DNA from: Streptomyces nitrosporeus
Lineage (GTDB): Bacteria > Actinomycetota > Actinomycetes > Streptomycetales > Streptomycetaceae
DNA length: 64,000 nt
Assembly: GCF_008704555.1 (NCBI RefSeq)
Contig: NZ_CP023702.1
Location: forward strand, 6,052,001 to 6,116,000
Reading direction: 5' to 3'
Below the pieces are notes generated by a model, which ran no database searches, was not told the DNA's origin, and was given only the letters and a program-made list of their open reading frames with translations. Shown here piece by piece: positions 20,801 to 26,902 of this stretch. The position numbers and the translations under genes were made by a program. Within the stretch, counting starts at the first letter, position 1; each line of letters starts with the position of its first letter.

Positions 20801-21655
20801 TGGAAGAAGGCCGAGGAACTTCTCACCCGCTTGACGGAGCTGGGCGACGAGCTCATGAGCAGGGTCAAGGACTGGTACAGCAAGACGAAGCTGGCCCAGC
20901 GCTATGGAGGCTCGTGCAAGGTACCGAACAGCTTCACATCCGGCACACGTGTCCTGATGGCCGACGGCACCACCAGACCGATCGAGGACGTCGACATCGG
21001 TGACGAGGTCCTGGCCACCGATCCGGAAACAGGAAAGACCGTGGCCCGCAAGGTCACGGCCGAGATCACGGGCAACGGCCTGAAGCACCTCGTCAAGGTC
21101 ACCATCGACACCGACGGTGACAAGGGCGACAAGACCGCCTCGGTCACCGCGACCGACGGACACCCGTTCTGGGTCGAGGAGCTCGGTGACTGGATCGACG
21201 CCACCGATCTCAAGGCCGGCGAATGGCTCCGCACGAGCGCCAAGACGTACGTCCAGGTCTCTGCGGTCGACCGCTGGACGGCGGCGGGCGAGACGGTTCA
21301 CAACCTGACTGTCAGTGACCTGCACACGTATTATGTTGTAACAGAGGGCATAAGCGTCCTGGTTCACAACATGGGGCGAAAGCCCGGGCAGCGGCCGAAC
21401 TATGATGCGGAAGGCCCTCACACCACGTTTGTGCGCCATGGGGAGACGGGGCAAATCAAGAAATACGCGGAGTGGGCGCCGCAATCGAATCCCCGTAATC
21501 CGGCGCCATTCGAACTCGTGAAGAGATTCGACCTGGAGGGCCCCTTCCATACGAACGCGGACGGTACGAAAGTGGAAACCCCGCATATTAACTCTCCTAA
21601 TGGAGGTGATGCGCGTGTGCTCGAAGACTGGGAGAAGCCCCTCGGGTGTCCCTGA
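14876..21655 (+). CDS. RHS-repeat polymorphic toxin with HINT domain and Ntox24-like C-terminal toxin
   Basis: 2259-residue secreted toxin. The basic N-terminus and hydrophobic segment (about 20-40) direct export. A long region follows with dozens of YD/RHS repeats (TYTYDDxGN-type), closing with the RHS core (YDPGTGRFISADPL then NGYAYSLNNPVTFSDPDG, around residue 1817). A variable linker with a GG-rich helical segment leads to a HINT autoprocessing domain starting NSFTSGTRVLMADGT (S2019 in the nucleophile position) and ending VLVHN (N2165). The last 94 residues (GPHTTFVRHG..., FHTN, TPHIN) resemble polymorphic toxin type 24. The HINT domain should release this tip. The start is the ATG giving the signal peptide. 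The 3' end overlaps the immunity gene by 41 bases. Confidence 0.9.
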   Translation: MRASPFRRSRIRLSARRVRNGVLGVSIALAVGLLPQYAPEAAADDGITRPHSDSGLDDPVSGHNGTAKKYTGTDEAARAEVTEAADVRWPKAASDEVAVAAKGSRGAQAEGLPLKVVATGRTSPSAVRLAVLDRDASEAAGVDGPLMTVSRSDEGTKSGPVGVTLDYGGFAEAYGGGYGSRLRLVTYPQCVLTTPERPECTVATPLATSNDESRTTLTAKVPAAPEATVADGTARAASAPVTVLAATAGTSGGQGDYGATPLKASSEWSVSNSSGVFNWSYPISAPPVPGGLGPQVALAYNSQSVDGQTGATNNQGSWIGEGFGYEPGFIERRYKPCSDDGHDDTNGDQCWGYDNATISLAGGTTGQLIKDDTTGEWHVSSDDFSKIEKLAGATNGDDNGEYWKVTSADGTQYYFGRNRLPGFATGNETTNSAWTVPVYGDDSGEPCYKAALADAYCDQAWRWNLDHVVDPHGNTMSYFYGTETNYYTQGLKTGENGKPYIRGGYLKRIDYGQREGKEYSTKPSARVLFTLAERCVGDLTDCSAAALKDDTAADWPDVPWDRNCKAGAKCPGQNSPTFWTRKKLTEITTQIRNGDTTYENVDRWKLGHTFTDNGDGSKSLWLNTIDHDGLVGTDVSVPSVRLYGTQLANRIDVPGDNVQPFHRFRLHGVESESGSVLSVTYSSPQCTPSTLPEPGSSTVRCYPVKWNPPGVEDPVTDWFNKYVVTSVTESDLVTGSPDQTTTYTYLGDAGWRKARPDGLSKTDYLTWSDWRGYGKVRVESSDGSVSPSNTRSEHTFFRGLHGDTDPDGGTRSVSVTASDGKTYEDSDWKSGTELETTTYNGDKIVSKSVNVPWTKVTATRVKDWGTSTARFVRPGRSDTYVALDGGAWRQTAGTTSYDDKGRAVQVADYGEVDVADNQCTRTEYADNPGKHLYSYVSRVETVAVDCGTTPDRSKHVVSDELTFYDGTTTLGAAPTKGEPTLLKRLASHNGTTATYQEVSTATFDAYGRPLVATDAAKTPVTNVYKDNAYGLAVSKTVTNALGWAATTEYAPQWGAVTAHTDENGKRTDLAHDGLGRTVSVWLPDRAKADHTPSITYEYGIRTNGPNYLRTRKIQADGGSYSDEYTLYDGLLRPRQIQTKGEKGGRLVADTYYDGSGRVVTTNDTYYTSGAPSSTLFVPLNEDIDAQTVTEFDGAGRTTAAILKVAGVEKSRTTYSYGGDRVHVDPPNGQTPTTTITDARDRTVELRQYTGDKPLVPGTANDYVSTTYTYTPAGQLGKLTDDKNNVWSYTYDQRGRKTGSVDPDTGSTGYTYDDLDRLVSTTDARKNTHSTVYDQLGRPLETWQGAPVTGTKLSVSKYDTVAKGELYGTYTYKNGAVLSSVTYPKLSDDLEPATTKYYLSKTAEPELGGTYQFDTEYNADGTVGTQTFPGGGGLSAETVSYDYDDLRRPVGMRTSLGGMRYVSDVGYSATNQLTGLELTTGGTGAKKVWLNYTYEQGTNRLINSKVGVEGASSFIYDAHYAYDAGGNVRSVVDAPAAGTTDTQCFRYDGLRRMTDAWTSKAAPSKAVGTGATDTACASAPSATTVGGTAPYWSTYAFDTLGNRTSTTSHGTGGSATSTTAYTYGENGEGPHQLTSTVENTAATSTTPAVKSTDTYTYDDTGNTENRVIGGDTQKFTWDSRGELTKVTNADGTTTDYVYDAAGSRLLSKTASEATFYLPGMELHLTRSTGEVKGARYYSLAGQTLAVRDTGGVTFLASDHHSTAQITVDAATGATQRRRMDPFGLARGQSPTDWVDDKGFVGGTVQKSTGLTTLGAREYDPGTGRFISADPLIDHSDPQQINGYAYSLNNPVTFSDPDGLMPDDCMLVGISCTKKSNSWDIKATPTYYTYYSVQAPTETPAQYKAREAQNSANIAKQRTIAAAKELAQIVAKELGITDALDCFTTGALGACGATAVNVASSLVGGLLGKMFSKYLFKWKKAEELLTRLTELGDELMSRVKDWYSKTKLAQRYGGSCKVPNSFTSGTRVLMADGTTRPIEDVDIGDEVLATDPETGKTVARKVTAEITGNGLKHLVKVTIDTDGDKGDKTASVTATDGHPFWVEELGDWIDATDLKAGEWLRTSAKTYVQVSAVDRWTAAGETVHNLTVSDLHTYYVVTEGISVLVHNMGRKPGQRPNYDAEGPHTTFVRHGETGQIKKYAEWAPQSNPRNPAPFELVKRFDLEGPFHTNADGTKVETPHINSPNGGDARVLEDWEKPLGCP

Positions 21656-21977
21656 CAAGGATCGAGGGATTCAATTCATTCAGTCCTGGTACGCATCGAA
21701 TTGCAATGGGGAATGGGAACATGAATTCGGTGTTCGCATGGCCACATCAGACAACCCCGGATGGCATATCGAAATCGATGTGACTGAAACCGATTTGGAG
21801 GGTGTTCATGTGGCGCGTGAAAAACATGAACTCCTGGAAGGGAGGTGGATGATCGCATGGAGCGATGGAGTGGTCTTCCAATTGGCCTGCGATCCGCTTT
21901 CCCTTTGTTGTGTGGATGTATTCTTCGAGGAAGTAGCTGGTAAGGCTGCTGCCTGTGCGGGGGATACCCTCGCGTAG
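21615..21977 (+). CDS. Imm53-like immunity protein for the RHS toxin
   Basis: 120-residue cytoplasmic acidic protein. The segment IQFIQSWYASNCNGEWEHEFG and the following TSDNPGW, IDVTETDLEG and FFEEVA blocks resemble the Imm53 family (IQxWYxxxCxGxWEHxxG, TxDNPGW, IDLxxTxLE). The GTG at 21615 is preceded by GGAGGT at 21602-21607 with ideal spacing; an ATG at 21609 is too close and one at 21600 lacks a site. The gene overlaps the toxin by 41 bases, so toxin and antidote are coupled. Base composition is clearly more AT-rich than nearby genes, suggesting the toxin tip and antidote arrived together. An intrinsic terminator follows. Confidence 0.85.
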   Translation: MCSKTGRSPSGVPDKDRGIQFIQSWYASNCNGEWEHEFGVRMATSDNPGWHIEIDVTETDLEGVHVAREKHELLEGRWMIAWSDGVVFQLACDPLSLCCVDVFFEEVAGKAAACAGDTLA

Positions 21978-21992
21978 TCTCGATCTTTCGTG

Positions 21993-22019
21993 ACGGCCCG
22001 TCGGTTCTCGGCGGGCCGT
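21993..22019 (+). terminator. Intrinsic terminator after the immunity gene
   Basis: Eleven-bp stem (21993-22003 with 22009-22019, one G-T pair) with loop GTTCT and followed by TT. It lies 15 bases after the stop and closes the toxin/immunity transcript. Nothing recognisable was found from here to 22218. Confidence 0.75.
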
Positions 22020-22218
22020 TTCGGCAGTTTGGGTTGGTGATGGGCACGCGGGCGACCCGACTGCCGCGTTAGGCGGGCGCCGGGTTCCCTGACTTCGACG
22101 GGGTGCTGCTCGCGGTACTGTCGGCGGTCGCTGCAGATCTGACTGCGCCTGTGGCGCTGTGTCGGAGGCATTCCGGGCACCGCCGCCGTGGACCGTGTAC
22201 ACGGAGCCTCTTCCAACC

Positions 22219-23017
22219 TCACGCTGACGCGTGGTGAAGGACAAGAACGGCCTGGACGATCGCGGTGATGAGGTTGGTGCTGCAGCGGAGCTTCCACAGA
22301 AGGCGCCAGCCCTTCAGAGTGGCCATGGCCTGCTCGCTGAGACAGCGGATCTTGGCGTGCGTGCTGTTGAGCCGACGCTGCCACCGCTTGAGGCGACGGC
22401 CTCGGGACGGGACGCGGACAGGGTGGCCGGCTCCCTGGTACGCCTTGTCCGCCCAGCACTTCAGCTCGGCCGTGGCGAGTGCGTCGATGATCCCGTGGGT
22501 CCGTGCGGCGGTCAGGTCGTGAGCAGACCCGGGCAGGGCGGGGGAGGTCCACAGCAGCCGGCTGAACGGATCGGTGAGGACCTGAACGTTCATGCCGTGG
22601 CGCTTGTGTTTCCCGGGGTGGTCCGGGGTGTCGGCGGCGATCCGGTCGATCGGCAGGAGGGTGCCGTCCAGGATCACGAACGCCTTGGTCCGGATGGGTT
22701 TTCATCGCCTCGGTCAGGGTCGGGGCGAGGGTGGTCAGGAGGTCGATGACCTCACATATGTAGCGAGAGACGGTCGCGATGCCGATGCGGAACCCGGCGG
22801 CGAGCCGGGCACAGGTGTCGCCGCATCGCAGGCGGGCCAAGGCGAGCAGGGCCTGTCGGGCCGTGGGCGGACACCGCCGGCGCGTCCCGGCCTCCCGCCT
22901 CCGGGCCTGCAGTCGAGCACTCAGGTAGCGCAGGGTGCGGCTGGACAGATCAATCGACGACGGGCAGACAAGCACGCGAAGCTCCTGGTGGGGCACGGCG
23001 AATCTTGGCCGTGACAC
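22219..23017 (-). pseudogene. IS5-type (DDE_Tnp_4) transposase, frameshifted
   Basis: Minus-strand transposase split into two frames. The first part (23017 to about 22700) holds an N-terminal helix-turn-helix (LARLRCGDTCARLAAGF, IGIATVSRYICEVIDLL). The second (22677-22219) holds the DDE core (KAFVILDGTLLPIDRI, GMNVQVLTDPFSRLLW, ELKCWADKAYQGAG, KIRCLSEQAMATLKGW). The break falls at an A-run on the coding strand (ATGAAAACCC); removing one A restores the expected reading. This family is normally a single frame of about 260 residues, so it is a disabled copy. I could not define terminal repeats confidently. Confidence 0.85.
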
Positions 23018-23060
23018 CTCCTGCCAAGAGCTTCATCGCGCTGCAGAGCCGCCCAAGTGA

Positions 23061-23219
23061 CCTACACCGCCGTCAGGTTGGAAACAGCTCAAGGACGATT
23101 TTTCCGTCCGCTACATCAACCGGGAAGAGAACCAGGAAGCAGGCCGTCCTCTGGGCGCCTGGTACCACAGTGACCGGATCCTCGACTGGGAAGCCTTCAC
23201 CGTCACCATCGGCGACTGA
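23061..23219 (+). pseudogene. Orphan 3' end of an unidentified gene
   Basis: A frame without a start reads a protein-like tail (about 46 residues from W at 23079) containing KDDFSVRYINREENQEAG, GAWYHSDRILDW and EAFTVTIGD before TGA. It is rich in Trp, Tyr and acidic residues, unlike random GC-rich frames, and is followed 30 bases later by a strong bidirectional hairpin, as a real gene end would be. Its 5' part appears to have been lost where the IS5-type element lies. I do not recognise the family. Being next to a polymorphic toxin locus, it could be a relic immunity gene; that is speculation. Confidence 0.6.
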
Positions 23220-23248
23220 CACTCCAGCAGTGATACTCCGGTAAACCA

Positions 23249-23283
23249 CCGCAGGGCCGTCCCCATTCGGGGCGGCCCTGCGG
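23249..23283. terminator. Bidirectional hairpin between the gene fragment and the small hypothetical gene
   Basis: Fifteen-bp stem (CCGCAGGGCCG... with ...CGGCCCTGCGG) with one bulged T and an ATTC loop. It lies between two convergent reading frames. Confidence 0.75.
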
Positions 23284-23298
23284 TCCCTTCGGCGCGGC

Positions 23299-23802
23299 TC
23301 AGGCGGGGGCGGTCCGCCAGATCTGAACCAGACAGAACTGATCCTCCCCACCCAGAGCGGCCTCATGACCGACGGGCGTGGCCAACACGTCGGAACAACC
23401 CTGCAGGGGAGAGGCGAAAGGACCCGCGTCCGGGTTGAACACCCACTGCCACCGCATCCGGTACGTGCCCGGCGACGGCAACACCAGCGGAATCTCCCTT
23501 AGCCCGCCGTCGACGGTCTGCAAACCAAGGTCGCCCTCAGGAAGGTCCACCTCGACCTCCTCGCGCCCCGCCCACTGACCGGGCGGCAGCGTCGGTGCCA
23601 TGGTCCACGACTCCAGACGTATCACCGTCGTGCCCACCTCCGACGGCACCTGCAGATACACCAGTCCCGGCCCCGGAAGCAGCCACTTCGATTTGTCCGC
23701 ATCATCATCGAATGTTTCAGCCCCCATGGTCGTGTCGACCAGCCCGAACAGTCGATAGCTCGCCGACACCGTCGTATCGCATGAATCCAGCAACCTACCC
23801 AT
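23299..23802 (-). CDS. Hypothetical protein, possibly beta-rich
   Basis: 167 residues. The ATG at 23802 is preceded by GAGGTG at good spacing; an in-frame TTG lies just upstream. It has no signal peptide or membrane helix. Alternating hydrophobic and polar stretches (VYLQVPSEVGTTVIRLESWT, VEVDLPEGDLGLQTVDG, TYRMRWQWVFNPD, QFCLVQIWRTAPA) suggest a beta-sandwich. Composition is acidic and less GC-biased than core genes. It lies among insertion-sequence debris next to the RHS locus and shares a bidirectional hairpin with the gene fragment at 23061. I do not recognise the family; an orphan immunity or effector-associated role is only a contextual guess. Confidence 0.6.
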   Translation of the reverse strand: MGRLLDSCDTTVSASYRLFGLVDTTMGAETFDDDADKSKWLLPGPGLVYLQVPSEVGTTVIRLESWTMAPTLPPGQWAGREEVEVDLPEGDLGLQTVDGGLREIPLVLPSPGTYRMRWQWVFNPDAGPFASPLQGCSDVLATPVGHEAALGGEDQFCLVQIWRTAPA

Positions 23803-23919
23803 CAAGCACCTCGCAAGTCGAGGGAAACACCGCTCAATGGCAGTGCCGCCACCGACTGTAAACGCAAGGAAGGCGCCTTGTTCTTATTGATCAGAAACGC
23901 TTTGGGTTTATGCTCGTTG

Positions 23920-24382
23920 ATGGTGTGTGAGCGATCTGGTGGGGATGCGCGGGCCTGGCCGTCGGACGCGCAGGAGGCCGTGCGGTTGCTGGCGGTGTCC
24001 GCGCTGGTAGGGGGTCGGGACCGGGCAGAGGTTGCCTCTCTGTTCAAGGTGTCGGCCAGGGCCGTGGACAACTGGTGGGTGAAGTGGCAGGTCGGCGGCC
24101 GGGATGCACTGCTCTCCCGCCCGCGAGGCCGTCGCGTGGGTGAGCATCAAGTCCTGTCGGAGGCCGAGCAGGCAGCCGTCCGGCAGGCGGTCCTCGATCA
24201 CCTACCCTTTGACCTGGGGCTTTCGGGTCAACTGTGGACACGGGGGCAGATAGGCGCGCTGATCTTCAAGGTGTACCGGGCCGCTTCACCGAGCCCGGGT
24301 GGGCAAGTACCTCAAGCGTTGGGGGTTGACCTTCCAGCGTCCGGACAAGCGGGCGGTCGAGCAGGACCCGGAAGTCGCGTCG
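23920..24382 (+). pseudogene. IS630-family transposase remnant (N-terminal part, frameshifted)
   Basis: The frame from ATG 23920 has a helix-turn-helix domain (GRDRAEVASLFKVSARAVDN, WWVKWQVGGRDALLSRPRG) and the connector LTxAEQAAVRQAVLDHLP, LSGQLWTRGQ typical of IS630 transposases. At about 24295 it shifts frame into GKYLKRWGLTFQRPDKRAV and EQDPE. The sequence then departs from the family: the whole DDE domain is missing and DNA belonging to the anti-sigma-like gene end begins. It is a dead fragment marking a second transposition event in this zone. Confidence 0.8.
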
Positions 24383-24475
24383 GCCTTCTCCCGTACGCCC
24401 GGGACCTCAGTGTGCGCCGACAGCGAACTACGCGGACTGGCGGTCGGGGAGGGAACCGGCCGCGGGGCCGCGTAC

Positions 24476-25273
24476 TCACCGTGCCGTGGTGAAGTCCCCG
24501 CCCACCGAAGTCTGTTCACCGGCCGCGCGGGCCCGGACCGTGTAGTCGTCCCGGCCCGTCACCCGGTCGCCCTCGGCGTGGTTGTACTGCCCCGCGAAGG
24601 TGTGCGTCCCGGCCGGCACGCCGCGGCCCGGCTTCAGCGTCCACCGGTACACCAGGAAGCCGCCCTCCTCCTCGGCCGTCGCCGTGAAGTCGGAGTCCGG
24701 CAGCGAACGCCACGCGCCCGTGCTGTTCACCCCGCCGTTCAGCGCGATCCGCAGCTCCACCGTGAGCGCGGACAGCGGCTGCGAGGCCCTGAGCGTCAGG
24801 GTGCTCTGCGCCCAGTACCGGTTGGTGTTCGGATCCACCGTGCCCTTCGACCAGAGCGGCCCCGCCTCCGTGGGCAGCGCACCGCCGCGCACCGGTTCCC
24901 CTGACGCCGGGTCCTTGGGAGCGGCCGGGGAACCGGAGACCGCCGGGGCCCCGGAAGCCGTCGGCGTCCCGGAATCCGTGGCTCCGGTGCCCGGCGTCTC
25001 CGGAGACGCCGGCCCGGCCGCCTGCTGCCCGCCCTCCCGCTGCCCGGCCCCCGTCTGGGCCACCGCGAACGCCCCCGCCGCCAGCACCCCGCAGACCGCC
25101 ACCGTCGCCCCCGCGACCCGCAGCCACGGCATCGGCGCACGCGGCGGCCGGGCCGGGCGCTCCGGCGCCTCCCCGGCCATGCCCCGTTCGATCCGGGCCA
25201 GCATCCGTGCCCGGTCGGGGTGGTGCCCGGCGGCGGCCGAACGCAGCCGCTGCCGCAGATCCTCGTCGTTCAC
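24476..25273 (-). CDS. Single-pass membrane protein coupled to a SigE-family sigma factor
   Basis: 265 residues from a GTG that overlaps the sigma-factor stop by four bases, with GGAGGAAG upstream. The N-terminal cytoplasmic segment (1-50) is charged, a transmembrane helix lies at about 51-72, then comes a low-complexity Pro/Ser/Thr/Gly linker and an extracytoplasmic beta-rich domain with GVPAGTHTFAGQY. Architecture and coupling fit a regulator of the sigma factor. The N-terminus lacks a recognisable zinc-binding anti-sigma HxxxCxxC motif, so the anti-sigma role is inferred from position only. Confidence 0.75.
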   Translation of the reverse strand: MNDEDLRQRLRSAAAGHHPDRARMLARIERGMAGEAPERPARPPRAPMPWLRVAGATVAVCGVLAAGAFAVAQTGAGQREGGQQAAGPASPETPGTGATDSGTPTASGAPAVSGSPAAPKDPASGEPVRGGALPTEAGPLWSKGTVDPNTNRYWAQSTLTLRASQPLSALTVELRIALNGGVNSTGAWRSLPDSDFTATAEEEGGFLVYRWTLKPGRGVPAGTHTFAGQYNHAEGDRVTGRDDYTVRARAAGEQTSVGGDFTTAR

Positions 25274-25842
25274 TGTCTTCCTCCGGTGCGCTGTGCCGCG
25301 ACGGCCACCTGTACCCGGGCAGCCGGTGCTTCGGGTCCCAGCAGCCGTTGCAGCTCCGCCATACCGCGCGAGGTCTGGCTCTTCACCGTACCGACCGAGA
25401 TCCCCAGGACCAGAGAGGTGTCCCGCTCCGAGAGGTCGAACGCGTGCCGCAGCACCACGCACGCCCGTTTGCGGAACGGCAGGCACCGCAGGGCCCCCTG
25501 GACGTCCACCACCGCCGACACGTCCGGATCCTCCACCGCGTAACCGTCGCCGGCGCCGCGCGGAGCCCAGAACAACGCGATCCTGCGCCGCTCCCGCACC
25601 GCGCTGCGGATGCGCGTACGGGCCAGGTTGGCCACCACCCCCCGCGCGTACGCCAGCGGGTGGTCGGCGTCGCGTACCCGGTCCCAGCGGTGCCAGAGAG
25701 CCAGCAGCGCGTCCGCCGCCAGATCGTCCGCCGCGTCCGCCTCACCGGTCAGCAGATGGGCCAGCCGGGCGAGTTCGGCGTAATGCGCCTCGAAGAAGGC
25801 GTGGAACTCGGCGGCAGCGGCATCGTCCACGACTGTGCCCAC
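25270..25842 (-). CDS. SigE-family RNA polymerase sigma factor
   Basis: 190-residue ECF-class sigma factor. Region 2 spans about residues 12-85 (FHAFFEAHYAELARLAHLLT, ADDLAADALLALWHRWDRVR) and region 4 contains the helix-turn-helix LSERDTSLVLGISVGTVKSQ. I chose GTG 25842 because AGAAGAGG lies five bases upstream; earlier in-frame starts add a non-conserved extension. It is coupled by a GTGA overlap to the membrane protein downstream. The target regulon cannot be deduced from the window. Confidence 0.9.
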   Translation of the reverse strand: MGTVVDDAAAAEFHAFFEAHYAELARLAHLLTGEADAADDLAADALLALWHRWDRVRDADHPLAYARGVVANLARTRIRSAVRERRRIALFWAPRGAGDGYAVEDPDVSAVVDVQGALRCLPFRKRACVVLRHAFDLSERDTSLVLGISVGTVKSQTSRGMAELQRLLGPEAPAARVQVAVAAQRTGGRQ

Positions 25843-26179
25843 GGGTACCTCTTCTCTGCACGGGATCCCTGCGCGCCCGAACGGGCCGGTCATGTCGCTG
25901 TGTACGTTCCCACGCGCGCCCACGGGGTCGAGAGATTACCAATGTGCCCCCGGGGACGCTTCGGCACGGTTACGTATCCCAGTAAGGCGTAACACGGGGA
26001 AAACCTGAAGCCCCCAGGGCAGGTGAACCGTGCGGCCGCCGCCGGACCGCCCGTCAATCCGCTCGCCTCCCGCGCCACTCGGGACGATCATGCGGGGATG
26101 ACCCCATCCCGTACGCCTCAGCACGTTCGCCCTGCGCCAGGTCCCGGCCCCCGACTACTGGGCGCAGGTACGCCCCTGG

Positions 26180-26776
26180 GTGGACGGCGGGGACCTGCTG
26201 GCCGGGCTGCACCCCGGCGGACTTTCGAGCTTCAGCCACCGGGACTTCCTCGGTCCCGCGCGGGACCGGCCGTTCGCGGCCACCGGCCGGCCGCGCAGGA
26301 TCGAGCTGTCGGACAACGACTGCGTCCCCGCCTGCTGCGGAGGGGTCTTCGTCACCGTCCGGCGCCAGGACGACCGTGTGGTCTGGTCGTCCTGGGAGAA
26401 CACCCACGACTCCCGCGCGCCGCTCCCCGGCGCCCTCCACTTCGACGCGGCCCGCTACGACGGGGAACTGGCCCGTGCCGCGGCGGACCACACCTGGGAA
26501 CGGACGGTGGACACCACGGCCCGCCTGCTGCTGCGCGCGATCGAGGACAGCGGCTGGTCCGAGCGGTGGGGCTGCGTCCTGGAGGGCGTGGCCCCCGTCC
26601 AGTACGACCCCCTCGACAGTGCCGGGCCCCCGACGGTCGAGGTGGACTTCCGGCTCCCCGGCGGGGGGCGGGGCTCCTACGAACTCCCGGTCGCCCCGCA
26701 CATATCCGTCGAGGAGCAGGTACGCGCGTTCACCGAGCGGGTCATGGCCGGCGACCCCCACGAGGCCGCCTGCTGA
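26180..26776 (+). CDS. Conserved hypothetical protein, start uncertain
   Basis: At least 198 residues from GTG 26180. Good protein-like sequence continues upstream in the same frame to about 26114 (RLSTFALRQVPAPDYWAQ, VRPWVDGG) but contains no ATG, GTG or TTG before the in-frame stop at 26099. The true start is therefore either CTG 26132, the internal GTG, or hidden by an indel near 26100, where an out-of-frame ATG sits. The body has HRDFLGPARDRPF and DNDCVPACCGGVFVTV blocks. I do not recognise a named domain. It has no signal or membrane segment. Confidence 0.65.
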   Translation: MDGGDLLAGLHPGGLSSFSHRDFLGPARDRPFAATGRPRRIELSDNDCVPACCGGVFVTVRRQDDRVVWSSWENTHDSRAPLPGALHFDAARYDGELARAAADHTWERTVDTTARLLLRAIEDSGWSERWGCVLEGVAPVQYDPLDSAGPPTVEVDFRLPGGGRGSYELPVAPHISVEEQVRAFTERVMAGDPHEAAC

Positions 26777-26814
26777 CCGGACGCCGCCCCGGGGCCGCCT
26801 GCTGACCGGACGCC
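26764..26814 (+). repeat. 22-bp direct repeat carrying a gene's last codons and stop
   Basis: Two identical 22-mers start at 26764 and 26793. The first contains the final codons and TGA of the hypothetical gene, so its 3' end is duplicated just outside the gene. Confidence 0.8.
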
Positions 26815-26902
26815 CCCCGGGGGCGTGGTGCCCGTCCCCCGGGCGGTGTCCGGCCCGGCGAGGTCCTTGCGCGGGGAGGGCTCCTCCGCCCCCGCCGTAG
26901 CG

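Noticed and set aside
22690..22706. Programmed frameshift in the IS5-type transposase at 22219-23017
   Set aside because: The shift needed is +1 and relatives of this transposase read as one frame, so a one-base insertion is the better explanation.
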